NCBI GenBank assembly: GCA_030151635.1
Contig: JASLDF010000219.1
Coordinates: forward strand, 1-22,677
DNA: 22,677 bases
Direction of reading: 5' to 3'
Origin: Bacteroides sp.
GTDB taxonomy: Bacteria; Bacteroidota; Bacteroidia; Bacteroidales; Bacteroidaceae
Shown: in pieces, positions 1-8,049 of the stretch
How the letters are laid out: each line of letters begins with the position of its first letter
Numbering within the stretch: the first letter of the stretch is position 1
Notes under the pieces: model-generated
Told to the model about the DNA's origin: nothing
The model's database searches: none
What the model saw: only the letters and a program-made list of their open reading frames with translations
Translations under genes and position numbers: made by a program

Positions 1-327
1 AATAATCTTCCTGGCTTAAATGGTGATTTACTTCTTTGGGATCGTGTATTAAATCGCGCCGTAGAATTCTCTTCAATGGGAATACGTGTAGACAGAGAAA
101 CTCTTTTAAAACAATTAAAAGAGTCAAATAGCGAATACAAAAAAGAACTTTACTTCCACAAAAGATTACTTGCTGGTAATTTACCACTTTGTATAGGAGG
201 AGGAATTGGTCAATCTCGTCTATGTATGTTCTATCTCCGCAAGGCTCATATCGGTGAAATCCAAGCAAGCATTTGGCCCGATGAAATGAGAGAAGAGTGC
301 AAACAAAATAAAATTTACTTAATCTAA
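1..327 (+). CDS. asnA: Aspartate--ammonia ligase, C-terminal part
   Basis: Reading frame 1 is open from the first base of the window, so the gene starts to the left and only the last 108 residues are present. The family makes asparagine from aspartate and ammonia with ATP in the cytoplasm and resembles a class II aminoacyl-tRNA synthetase catalytic core. The visible part carries the family's conserved C-terminal block: GIRVD, then GGGIGQSRLCMF (motif 3-like ATP-binding glycine/arginine segment), then LRKAHIGEIQASIWP. An internal ATG at base 76 is not the start, because homologous sequence (LNGDLLLWDRVL) continues upstream of it. The stop is 9 bases before the ung start, which suggests co-transcription. 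Identification is from recall of the family and is strong. Confidence 0.93.
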   Translation, partial: NNLPGLNGDLLLWDRVLNRAVEFSSMGIRVDRETLLKQLKESNSEYKKELYFHKRLLAGNLPLCIGGGIGQSRLCMFYLRKAHIGEIQASIWPDEMREECKQNKIYLI

Positions 328-336
328 TTGGTAACT

Positions 337-1002
337 ATGAATGTAGAAATTGAAAAAGGTTGGAAAAAGGCATTAGCAAATGAGTTTAATAAACCCTATT
401 TCCAAATGCTAACCGACTTCGTTAAAAAGGAGTACAAGGAAAATGGACCTATTTATCCACCTGCAAAACTTATTTTTAATGCATTTGACAATTGCACTTT
501 CGACAATACTAAAGTAGTTATTTTGGGACAAGACCCCTATCATGGACCAAACCAAGCGAATGGCCTATCATTCTCGGTAAGCCCGGGAGTCCCAACACCA
601 CCCTCTTTAGTGAATATCTATAAAGAAATAGAAAGTGATTTAAAGATTAAACCTAGAGCCAACGGTGATCTTACCGATTGGGCACAACAAGGAGTCCTTC
701 TCCTAAATGCCACACTAACAGTTAGAGCACATACACCAGGATCACACCAAAACAGAGGTTGGGAGGAATTTACGGACGCCGCAATAATGGCTTTAAATGA
801 GCAAAAAGAACACGTGGTTTTTATTTTATGGGGCAGTTATGCACAGAAGAAAGGAGCATTTATTAATCGCAAAAAACACCTAGTTCTAACCTCACCACAC
901 CCTTCACCACTATCTTCCTATCGTGGGTTCTTTGGTAACAATCACTTTAGTAAGGCAAATCAATATCTTAAAGAACATAACATCACGCCGATTGCGTGGT
1001 AA
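337..1002 (+). CDS. ung: Uracil-DNA glycosylase (family 1)
   Basis: Removes uracil from DNA to start base-excision repair; cytoplasmic, about 221 residues, normal for the family. Motif A is GQDPYHG at residues 64-70, with the catalytic water-activating Asp at 66. The central LLLNATLTV segment lies near 121-129. Motif B, HPSPLS, is at 188-193 and supplies the catalytic His. I chose the ATG at 337 rather than the in-frame TTG at 328, because the TTG directly abuts the asnA stop and adds only three residues (MVT) not expected in the family; MNVEIEKGW is a typical Bacteroidales Ung start. The gene lies 9 bases after asnA, so it is probably in the same transcript, and it is followed by a strong terminator. 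Confidence 0.97.
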   Translation: MNVEIEKGWKKALANEFNKPYFQMLTDFVKKEYKENGPIYPPAKLIFNAFDNCTFDNTKVVILGQDPYHGPNQANGLSFSVSPGVPTPPSLVNIYKEIESDLKIKPRANGDLTDWAQQGVLLLNATLTVRAHTPGSHQNRGWEEFTDAAIMALNEQKEHVVFILWGSYAQKKGAFINRKKHLVLTSPHPSPLSSYRGFFGNNHFSKANQYLKEHNITPIAW

Positions 1003-1020
1003 TTTCAAAAGAAAAAGTAT

Positions 1021-1052
1021 AAAAAAAGGACTGCAATAGCAGTCCTTTTTTT
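1021..1052. terminator. Bidirectional intrinsic terminator between ung and lptD-like gene
   Basis: A perfect 7-bp stem GGACTGC/GCAGTCC with an AATA loop is flanked by seven A on the left and seven T on the right. It can therefore end transcription of ung (+) and of the convergent lptD-like gene (-), whose stop codon is at 1059-1061. Confidence 0.93.
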
Positions 1053-1058
1053 ATGGCA

Positions 1059-3782
1059 TCAATACCATTGTATATTTGTTTGTGTTTGACTTCGTTTATC
1101 CCATTTCATATCTTGCAACATACTTGCGTTTGCACGAATAGTGAAGTTATAATACTTCCACATCCCAAATGGAGAGAAACTAGCAGACATATTGAAACAG
1201 TGTAAATCTCTAGAAATTGTACAAGAAGTCTGAGTAATCTTCTTCACATCAAAATCATATCCTGTATTAAAGTTAAAGGCCCAATTGGTTGAAAACTTCA
1301 CATTACCACTTGCATTTACGTTATGCGTAAACTTATAAGGATAACGCATATTCTTAGGATTAATTTTCTTACTCTGATCCTCTCTGATATTAAAAGAGTA
1401 GTTAACATTAATAGACCAAGGCATACTGAACGGTTGATATTCTACACCAGAACGAGAAGCTGTTTTCTTCTTTTTGGTTTTTGCTTTAGAATCCTCTCCT
1501 TCAGCGTCTCCATCTTTATTATCTGGTTTATCACCTGCAGAATCTTTCTTAGGAAACCACTTTGACCACGATTTATTATCGAATGTATAAGAGAAAGAAG
1601 TACCCCATCCCCTAAAGCGACCAAAACGACCATAAGACCATTCTGTTTTATCGCCTACAACCACACGGCCATCGTCATTAAATTCATACGCATAAGTTGC
1701 AAAAGAAGTATTCATACTCAATGTATAATTCTTGGTTAATTTCATACGCAGTCGCATATTCAAATCACTCCAAGGTCTAACCTCTGCTGCAGTATTATAA
1801 GACATACTAGCCCCTAACTCATCAATCAAACTCACTTTTCGAATAGAGTCATTCTTATCTTTAAACTTCATTTCAAAGTTATTCGAAACATCTAAGCTAA
1901 TATTTCCTTGCCTACCTCGGCCTGGTACACCAAACATTTGATTTTGATAAGGAGAGTAGTATTGAGTTTCTCCTCGATTATCTTGATACGACTCATAATA
2001 TCCATAACGCGACTTTCCAAAATCTGGAGCCGCACTAAAAGATAATTGAGGTGTCAAAACGTGCCGAATTTGAATTTCTTTCTTTTTAGCAAATAATGGG
2101 CGATACATACCATATAGTTTTGTACTCAAACCCAAGCTAAAGTTATAGTTATAGACACGATTAAACCCATAAATTGTATCGGTTGGATTTAACCTACCTC
2201 TATCAGTGTCATACTCTTGCATCACTTTTCTAGTATACCAACGCTCAGTATAATTGAACGAAGGAGTTAGATTGAAATACTTGAACAAAGTAAAGGTTGC
2301 ACTAACAGGAATGTTATGATTCATGGCATTCTCCCAATCCGACTTGAAACTTGAGTTGAAGATTTGATCATCTTTTGTCTTCAATGAGTTTGAAAAACGA
2401 CCGGTATAGCTCATAGATAACTTTTCATACCAACGTTCATCACCAACAGCTTGTTTTCTTTTGAATGGAAAAATACGGCTTAAACTGATATTCAAATCTG
2501 GTAACGTTATAGCTACAGAAGAGTCTCTAGAAGTTTGAGCCACGTTAAATGTACTAGATAATGTTAAATTTTGATCAGGGAAACTACGTGTATAACTCAC
2601 ACTCGAAGTCTTTGTGTTCTGCGTTAACAACTGCGAATTATACAAGTTATTGATATTCGAGCGTTCGTAACTACTTGTTGAAAAGTTTACACTTGCCGAG
2701 AACGTACTATAAGGATTAGCTTTCGGATCTTGACGGTGCATCCAGTTAATTTTAAAATCCTTAGCAACCATGTAGTCATCAAGACCTTTATCACCTGTTT
2801 TAGTAATCTGATAATTTGCCAAGAACGATCCAGAGAACTTATATCGTTTATTATAGTTGGTTTCCGTTCCTAATCCCCAACTTCCCTTTGTAAAGATATC
2901 TGCTGTCAAACGAAGGTCCATTAAATCACTAATTGCAAAATAATATCCTCCATTAACCAAACCAAAACCTCGGGCTTGGTCATCCATATATGTTGGCAAA
3001 ATAAATCCAGAAGAATAACTGCTCGAGAATGGGAAGAAAAAGAAAGGTACTGCAATAGGCAACGGTACATCCTCTACTACCAAGTAGGCAGGACCAGTAA
3101 CCACATTCTTCTTAGGCCTAACTTTAGCACGAGTTAATTGCATGTAGAAGTGAGGATGATCATGAAGATCACAAGTTGTGTAACGACCGTTCTTCATAAA
3201 GAATTCATCATCATCTCCTTTCTTAGCCTCATTACTTGTTACATAAGCTTCGCCTTGTTGAGTAACAATATTGCGAATAAAACCTTTTTTAGATTTAAAG
3301 TTATAGCTAATGCCCTTTGTATCGTATGCCGTTTCACCCTCTTTAAAGACTGTTTTATTGACCACACCTAGCGAATCAACATTACCACGTGCGTGCACAA
3401 TACTACTATCAACATTCATGGTAATAATATCCGCCTCCAAATCTATGGTTTCGTAAGTAACCTTACCTGTTCCATACAAATTTACAATTCCTCCCTTCAA
3501 GAAAACCAAAGAGTCGGTAGAGTTAAATTCTACAGGAGCACTAAGTCCATCCATTTGCCCCCCCTTTTCACCAGGAACAGAGTCATTAGCTTGAACTTTC
3601 GTTGTGTCATTTACAATAGAATCAGTTGCAATCGTATCGGTTGCAATACTATTAGTAATTGGCTTATAGGTAGATATATTAGATGTATCCGTCTTTCCTT
3701 GAGCCCCCAGATAAACTGGCAAAAGCAGAAAGAAAAACATCAACACAAATACTATTAAATTTATCTTTTTAGATGGCTTCAT
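1059..3782 (-). CDS. lptD: LptD-like LPS-assembly outer-membrane protein
   Basis: Predicted outer-membrane beta-barrel that inserts lipopolysaccharide (or lipooligosaccharide) in the outer leaflet, normally with LptE. The 907-residue protein has a signal peptide (residues 1-27, KK followed by a hydrophobic run ending LGAQG). A low-complexity Ser/Thr/Asp linker covers about 30-75, and an OstA/LptA-like beta-jellyroll about 85-200. The junction rich in PFFFFPF (about 246-252) is typical of LptD, and a long barrel ends in aromatic Tyr, as expected for BAM recognition. The only cysteines are C204, C854 and C862, so N-domain-to-barrel disulfides like those of E. coli LptD are possible. An acidic/lysine-rich insertion at about 745-778 is probably a surface loop. 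A TACTTTTG box lies 28 bases upstream of the ATG. Family assignment is firm; LPS as the substrate is inferred from the family. Confidence 0.9.
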   Translation of the reverse strand: MKPSKKINLIVFVLMFFFLLLPVYLGAQGKTDTSNISTYKPITNSIATDTIATDSIVNDTTKVQANDSVPGEKGGQMDGLSAPVEFNSTDSLVFLKGGIVNLYGTGKVTYETIDLEADIITMNVDSSIVHARGNVDSLGVVNKTVFKEGETAYDTKGISYNFKSKKGFIRNIVTQQGEAYVTSNEAKKGDDDEFFMKNGRYTTCDLHDHPHFYMQLTRAKVRPKKNVVTGPAYLVVEDVPLPIAVPFFFFPFSSSYSSGFILPTYMDDQARGFGLVNGGYYFAISDLMDLRLTADIFTKGSWGLGTETNYNKRYKFSGSFLANYQITKTGDKGLDDYMVAKDFKINWMHRQDPKANPYSTFSASVNFSTSSYERSNINNLYNSQLLTQNTKTSSVSYTRSFPDQNLTLSSTFNVAQTSRDSSVAITLPDLNISLSRIFPFKRKQAVGDERWYEKLSMSYTGRFSNSLKTKDDQIFNSSFKSDWENAMNHNIPVSATFTLFKYFNLTPSFNYTERWYTRKVMQEYDTDRGRLNPTDTIYGFNRVYNYNFSLGLSTKLYGMYRPLFAKKKEIQIRHVLTPQLSFSAAPDFGKSRYGYYESYQDNRGETQYYSPYQNQMFGVPGRGRQGNISLDVSNNFEMKFKDKNDSIRKVSLIDELGASMSYNTAAEVRPWSDLNMRLRMKLTKNYTLSMNTSFATYAYEFNDDGRVVVGDKTEWSYGRFGRFRGWGTSFSYTFDNKSWSKWFPKKDSAGDKPDNKDGDAEGEDSKAKTKKKKTASRSGVEYQPFSMPWSINVNYSFNIREDQSKKINPKNMRYPYKFTHNVNASGNVKFSTNWAFNFNTGYDFDVKKITQTSCTISRDLHCFNMSASFSPFGMWKYYNFTIRANASMLQDMKWDKRSQTQTNIQWY

Positions 3783-3809
3783 TAACCTTCAAAATTACAC
3801 TTTAAATGG

Positions 3810-3817
3810 CAAAAGTA
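3810..3817 (-). promoter_or_regulatory. Candidate -7 box for lptD-like gene
   Basis: On the minus strand this reads TACTTTTG, a full match to the Bacteroidetes TAnnTTTG -7 element, ending 28 bases before the ATG at 3782. I see no good TTTG -33 element at the usual 19-21 base spacing, so the call rests on the -7 box and its position. Confidence 0.55.
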
Positions 3818-3872
3818 CACAATCCTAGTAAATTAACTTTAACAAAATGTCCTTTTAATTATTTTTTATAGG

Positions 3873-4409
3873 CTACAAAAACAATTCACACCATTTATCG
3901 AACTGAATAACAACATTTTCCCCAAATCTAGCTAAACTATTACGAGCCTCATCCACACTTTTTTCTGTATTTAAATGTGTTTTTGAGTAAAATTTATCTG
4001 CAAAACAAATTAATTGCTCTTCTAAAGATACTGGTCGCATATCACGAGGAGGTAACGGTAGGTTTTTCGACAGAATTTCTTCCAAGGAAATACCCGTTCC
4101 CGTGTGTCTTTCGCAAACTAGAGCATGTTTTGGATAACCCTCATTACGGATAATATCTGCACCTAAATAACCATGAGCCAAATAAGGTTCCGAACCGAAA
4201 CACAGAATATCTTCTGCCTTGGTTTTAAAGACACCAATATCATGTATCAATGCTGCATCACGAATAAAGTTTAAATCCATATTTAATTCTGGGTGTTTTT
4301 TAGCCAATTCCAAAGCTTTAGCAGCTACACACTGACTATGAATTAACACAATACGTTTTAATTCAGGCTGATTCGCATAATATTTATTTATGAGTCGTAA
4401 ACTATCCAT
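3873..4409 (-). CDS. HD-domain (HDIG-like) phosphohydrolase of unknown substrate
   Basis: A 178-residue cytoplasmic protein with the metal-binding pattern of the HD superfamily: H24 in the first helix, H56-D57 in LIHDIGV, further histidines H79 (AHGYLGA) and H102 (ERHTGTG), and D138 in the ICFADKFYSK segment. It resembles small stand-alone HD proteins annotated as uncharacterised phosphohydrolases (the TIGR00295-like group). These probably act on nucleotides or other phosphate esters, but the substrate is not known and I do not assign one. Its ATG lies only 3 bases after the stop of the upstream transporter, so the two are almost certainly co-transcribed. No signal peptide or membrane segment is visible. 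Confidence 0.85.
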   Translation of the reverse strand: MDSLRLINKYYANQPELKRIVLIHSQCVAAKALELAKKHPELNMDLNFIRDAALIHDIGVFKTKAEDILCFGSEPYLAHGYLGADIIRNEGYPKHALVCERHTGTGISLEEILSKNLPLPPRDMRPVSLEEQLICFADKFYSKTHLNTEKSVDEARNSLARFGENVVIQFDKWCELFL

Positions 4410-4412
4410 TAA

Positions 4413-5315
4413 TTAGGCTTTATGTTTATTTTTCCTTTTTTCATGCACATATAATTGGTAGGAATTAAATCCGTTCTGGAAAAAAATATAGGCACCTGGT
4501 CCAATCGTTACCAAAGGATTCATATAAGTGTAGGCAATCCAAATGGCCAAAATCGTATTTTTTTGTCCTAAAGCTTGACCGCAGGCCTTTACATCTCCTT
4601 TCCATTTGCCAATTCTCTTACCTATAAAGAATTGAGCAAAACATGCAAACAATGCAACAAGAGAAATACCCAGCAACAGCATTAAGTTAATATCATTATT
4701 TTTTAAAGCTTCAATCGTTTTAGCAATCGCTATCGATAGCGAAACTGCCCAGAGGTAAAAGGCGAAACCAGTCTTCTCGACAAGGATGCGGTTAATATTC
4801 TTGGCATAACGAGAAAACAAATAGGCCAATACAAAAGGACCAAACAAAAGGGGAAACACCTTTTTAAATATAATCAAAGTTCCCTCAAGAACTCCCATTG
4901 TAGCATCGGGATCGGTCACGGTAAACAAAATAGGTATAAGGAGTGCAGAAGCAGTATTACTTAAAAAAGTATAGGCTGTTACACTATTCATTTCACCATC
5001 AAGTTTAGATGTTATTACTGCAGCTGCTGTAGCTGTAGGACAAATAAAACAGACCATTCCTACTTGTGCCAATGTTATATTAAAAGGTAACAAGGCCAAA
5101 TAACAACCTATGGCACCAAAAATCTGTACAGCAAACATAATCCAGTGATAAGAGCGGACACGAATCTGGTCCATCGGCACCTTTGAGAAGGTGAGCAAAA
5201 GCATAAAGAAAATAAGGTACGGTGTAATAAACTCAATAGCTAAAAACAAAGGGTACCCCACAATACCAAGAATCATTGCTATAGGCAATGTCCAATCTTT
5301 TAGAAACTTAATCAT
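4413..5315 (-). CDS. SBF/BASS-family (bile acid:sodium symporter-like) transporter
   Basis: A 300-residue inner-membrane protein with about eight to ten hydrophobic segments. The conserved SBF-family block GQALGQKNTILAIW (about residues 245-258) is followed by PLVTIGPGAYIFFQN; the other conserved element, CFICPTATAAAVIT with a following LDGEMNSV, is near 90-110. Family members are Na+-coupled importers of organic anions (bile acids, pantothenate, keto acids and others). The substrate cannot be read from sequence, and the family name should not be taken as evidence for bile-acid transport. The C-terminus is basic (EKRKNKHKA), consistent with a cytoplasmic tail. It is the first gene of a two-gene unit with the HD hydrolase and diverges from the TonB receptor gene. 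Confidence 0.88.
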   Translation of the reverse strand: MIKFLKDWTLPIAMILGIVGYPLFLAIEFITPYLIFFMLLLTFSKVPMDQIRVRSYHWIMFAVQIFGAIGCYLALLPFNITLAQVGMVCFICPTATAAAVITSKLDGEMNSVTAYTFLSNTASALLIPILFTVTDPDATMGVLEGTLIIFKKVFPLLFGPFVLAYLFSRYAKNINRILVEKTGFAFYLWAVSLSIAIAKTIEALKNNDINLMLLLGISLVALFACFAQFFIGKRIGKWKGDVKACGQALGQKNTILAIWIAYTYMNPLVTIGPGAYIFFQNGFNSYQLYVHEKRKNKHKA

Positions 5316-5335
5316 TTTGATTTCCTATTTGCTAA

Positions 5336-5343
5336 CAAAATTA
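5336..5343 (-). promoter_or_regulatory. Candidate -7 box for the SBF transporter
   Basis: Minus strand reads TAATTTTG, a full match to TAnnTTTG, 21 bases before the transporter ATG. No convincing -33 element is seen. It lies back to back with the candidate box for the divergent TonB receptor gene. Confidence 0.45.
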
Positions 5344-5364
5344 AATTTAAAATAAGAAATTATC

Positions 5365-5372
5365 TATCTTTG
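5365..5372 (+). promoter_or_regulatory. Candidate -7 box for the TonB-dependent receptor
   Basis: TATCTTTG matches TAnnTTTG fully and ends 34 bases before the ATG at 5406. The -33 region at the right spacing is only TTAA (5341-5344, spacer 20). The gap between the divergent genes is 90 bp, too short for a cobalamin riboswitch. Confidence 0.45.
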
Positions 5373-5405
5373 CCTTGATTTTATTTAATATTAATCAATT
5401 ATAAA

Positions 5406-7451
5406 ATGAAAGAGAACAGAAAGATCCAACGTTTTTCAACACGTTGGAAACGCTTCAACAACAAGAGCTATTCCGCTTTCTGTAGCCTTAAAAAAGAAGT
5501 TAACATTGGTGTATTAGCCCTAACAACGCTAATCTTTGCAAACACAACCAATACGTTTGCCCAACAACAAACTCCTGAGGTTACAAATTACGAGCTTGAA
5601 GAAGTTGAAGTTACAGGATCACGTGTGCCTTTGACTCAGACTGAGTCTGCACGTATGGTAACTGTACTTTCTCAGGCTGAAATTCAGGCTGCAGCGGTAC
5701 ATAGTATAAATGACTTGCTAAAATTTGCTACCGGTGTTGACGTTCGTCAACGGGGAGAATTTGGCATTCAAACAGACATTTCCATTCGTGGTGGTACTTT
5801 CGACCAAATCACCATTTTACTCAATGGAGTAAATCTATCTAACCCACAAACAGGGCACTTAACAACCGATTTCCCGGTATCCATGAATGACATAGAACGT
5901 GTTGAGATTCTTACAGGACCAGCAGCACGAGTATATGGAACATCTGCATTTAATGGAGCTATTAACATAGTTACAAAGAAAAGCGACAGCAACAACGTAA
6001 CTACCGAAGTTATGGGTGGAGCATACGGACTTGTAGGCACTAATGTTAGAGCAAGTATCAATCATCAGAATTTTCATCATCATATTTCCGGAAACTTCAA
6101 AAGGAGTGATGGCGCCAGACAAAACAGTGATTTCGTCATGGGTAAGTCATTTTATCAAGGTTTTTACAACTCTAACACAGTTGATGTAAACTGGCAGTTC
6201 GGGTTTAGCGACCAAAAATATGGAGCGAATACTTTCTACTCTGCAAAATTCAACAATCAGTTTGAAAAAAACAGACGATACATTACTTCAGTCCAAGCAG
6301 AAACTAAAGGTAAATTAAAGTTCATGCCCACAGTCTATTGGATTCGCACCTACGATAACTTTCAGCTTATTAAACATAAACCGAAAGGAGAAAACTTTCA
6401 CCTAACAGATGTTTACGGAGCTAATCTAAATGCAAGCCTACATACTTTCTTAGGTAAAACTGCTTTTGGTGCTGAATTAAGAAATGAAGGTATTCTAAGT
6501 ACTAATTTGGGGAAGCCACTTTCCGAAGAAAATAAAGTGAAAGTAAAGGGTAAAGACAAATTCTACGACAGAAAAGACAACCGAACCAATGTGAGTTATT
6601 ATATGGAGCACAATGTCATTCTGGACCACTTTACAATTTCCCTAGGTATATTAGCCAATATGAATACAAGTCTGGATCATAAATTCAGATACTACCCAGG
6701 AGTAGATGTTTCGTATAGACCTGGAAGAAATTGGAAACTATATGCATCATGGAATAAAGCACTACGTATGCCAACTTTCACAGACCTTTATTATAAGAGC
6801 CCAACTCAAGAAGGAAACACCAATCTAGTGCCCGAAGAAACACAAGCATATAACTTAGGAGCTACTTGGAAGAATAGAGTTTTTAGTATTGAAGCGAGTG
6901 CTTTCTACCACAAAGGAAAACATATGATTGATTGGGTAATGTATAAACCTGATGATTTATTCCATTCTGCCAATTTCAAATTAGACAACAAAGGAATTGA
7001 GCTAAACACTAAAGTAGATTTAAACAGCTTGTTTAACAGAAAGATTTGGTTCAAATACGTAAGCCTAGGGTATAGCTACATCAATCAAGAACGTTTTGAT
7101 GATATTGAAATCTACAAATCAAACTATGCCCTGTCCTATTTGAAGCATAAGTTTGTAGCCCAATTAAATCATCAACTTTTCTGGAAACAGTTATCTGCGA
7201 ATTGGTCATTTAGATGGCAAAATAGAATGGGCGACTACATTGATTTTGATGATACAAGCAGACCTGAGGGGGTACTCAAAGCATACCCTAAATTTGCTCT
7301 TATTGATTTAAAAATACAATGGAGTGAAAAAAATTACCTAATCTACCTGGAAGCTAACAATTTATTAGATCGAAAATATTTTGATTTAGGTAGTGTACCT
7401 CAACCTGGAATTTGGATAAAAGGTGGAGTTCGCTATACTTTTAACTTCTAA
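5406..7451 (+). CDS. TonB-dependent outer-membrane receptor, BtuB/Cir-like size class
   Basis: A 681-residue receptor for energy-coupled uptake across the outer membrane. An unusually long basic N-region (residues 1-33, many K/R, including RFSTRWKRF) precedes the hydrophobic core (about 34-50), with likely cleavage after FAQ near 53. A TonB-box-like YELEEVEVTG follows at 62-71. The plug covers about 78-195, with DISIRGG, ILLNGV and the closing VEILTGPAARVYGTSAFNGA block. The rest is a barrel ending in VRYTFNF with a terminal Phe. There is no SusC-type N-terminal carboxypeptidase-regulatory domain and no SusD gene next to it, so a polysaccharide-utilisation role is unlikely. Small ligands such as cobalamin, haem or a siderophore are plausible, but I cannot choose among them. 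It has its own promoter box and terminator. Confidence 0.9.
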   Translation: MKENRKIQRFSTRWKRFNNKSYSAFCSLKKEVNIGVLALTTLIFANTTNTFAQQQTPEVTNYELEEVEVTGSRVPLTQTESARMVTVLSQAEIQAAAVHSINDLLKFATGVDVRQRGEFGIQTDISIRGGTFDQITILLNGVNLSNPQTGHLTTDFPVSMNDIERVEILTGPAARVYGTSAFNGAINIVTKKSDSNNVTTEVMGGAYGLVGTNVRASINHQNFHHHISGNFKRSDGARQNSDFVMGKSFYQGFYNSNTVDVNWQFGFSDQKYGANTFYSAKFNNQFEKNRRYITSVQAETKGKLKFMPTVYWIRTYDNFQLIKHKPKGENFHLTDVYGANLNASLHTFLGKTAFGAELRNEGILSTNLGKPLSEENKVKVKGKDKFYDRKDNRTNVSYYMEHNVILDHFTISLGILANMNTSLDHKFRYYPGVDVSYRPGRNWKLYASWNKALRMPTFTDLYYKSPTQEGNTNLVPEETQAYNLGATWKNRVFSIEASAFYHKGKHMIDWVMYKPDDLFHSANFKLDNKGIELNTKVDLNSLFNRKIWFKYVSLGYSYINQERFDDIEIYKSNYALSYLKHKFVAQLNHQLFWKQLSANWSFRWQNRMGDYIDFDDTSRPEGVLKAYPKFALIDLKIQWSEKNYLIYLEANNLLDRKYFDLGSVPQPGIWIKGGVRYTFNF

Positions 7452-7473
7452 AAATCAATCCCAACCATATTAT

Positions 7474-7512
7474 AGTAGCACTTCTGTAACAACGGAGTGC
7501 TACTTTTTTTTA
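7474..7512 (+). terminator. Intrinsic terminator after the TonB receptor
   Basis: A 9-bp perfect stem AGTAGCACT/AGTGCTACT surrounds a 13-base loop and is followed by a run of T (7504-7511). It lies 23 bases after the receptor's stop codon. Confidence 0.88.
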
Positions 7513-8049
7513 CTGTATAAATATAGAGTCATAGCATCATCCACACAACATAATACCTAAAAATAAACAAATTAAACTTCGCTTCTACAGCACCTTTAAA
7601 CTATCATTTCTTAACACCCTATGACAAGCCACACTTCTTTGGGAGATAACTCTGTTCTCTTACTAAGGAGACACACGTTTCTTTGAAAGAAAAAAAACGT
7701 AATATTTGATGACACAATTATTTTAATTGTAGGAAGAGATATCAATAAATATTTAAACACTAAACAAGAATAGATATGCAAAAACAAAAGCCTTAAAAAG
7801 AGTAAATGCACCATAACGATTAAGTCGTAAACATCACGTTATAAATATTCATATAGAGAACTATTTTATGTCAAAAACAGTCATTTAAGAAAGCACATTT
7901 TTTATTTAATAAATTGAGAGGCAAAAAGATTAATAAGATTCAAAAGAATAAAAACATGATGAAGATTGAGTAGATTATGCTATTTTTGTAAATCAATCGA
8001 ATTGCTACTTTGCCCAAAATGGGTAGTAGTTTACTAACAAAACATTGAA
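7513..8049. other. Long intergenic region with no recognisable gene
   Basis: About 540 bases of AT-rich sequence between the TonB receptor terminator and mlaD. The only sizeable reading frame, on the minus strand at 7611-7814 (67 codons, hydrophobic and Leu/Phe-rich), resembles no family I know and has the composition expected of chance translation of AT-rich DNA. I see no tRNA, no standard riboswitch and no transposon ends. A small perfect hairpin, ACAATTA-TTT-TAATTGT, lies at 7714-7730. TATTTTTG at 7981-7988 and CTACTTTG at 8005-8012 are possible -7 boxes for mlaD. Confidence 0.6.
8005..8012 (+). promoter_or_regulatory. Weak candidate -7 box for mlaD
   Basis: CTACTTTG is an imperfect match to TAnnTTTG but sits 38 bases before the ATG, like the other boxes in this window. 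The alternative TATTTTTG at 7981-7988 is a full match, 62 bases upstream. Neither has a good -33 partner at 19-21 bases, so which one is used is open. Confidence 0.3.

Noticed and set aside
3610..3665. Short near-repeat of ATDSI/ATDTI codons in the LptD-like N-terminus
   Set aside because: Two or three degenerate copies in a Ser/Thr/Asp linker; not a meaningful tandem repeat.
3393..3758. 121-codon plus-strand frame opposite the lptD-like gene
   Set aside because: Antisense to a well-supported outer-membrane protein gene; composition follows from that gene's codons and no family is recognisable.
5316..5405. Cobalamin riboswitch upstream of the TonB receptor (would suggest BtuB)
   Set aside because: The spacer is only 90 bp and shows no B12-box-like sequence; the receptor's ligand is left open.
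7611..7814. 67-codon minus-strand reading frame in the 7513-8049 gap
   Set aside because: Leu/Phe/Ile-rich translation with no recognisable motif, typical of AT-rich non-coding DNA; no promoter box or Shine-Dalgarno upstream.
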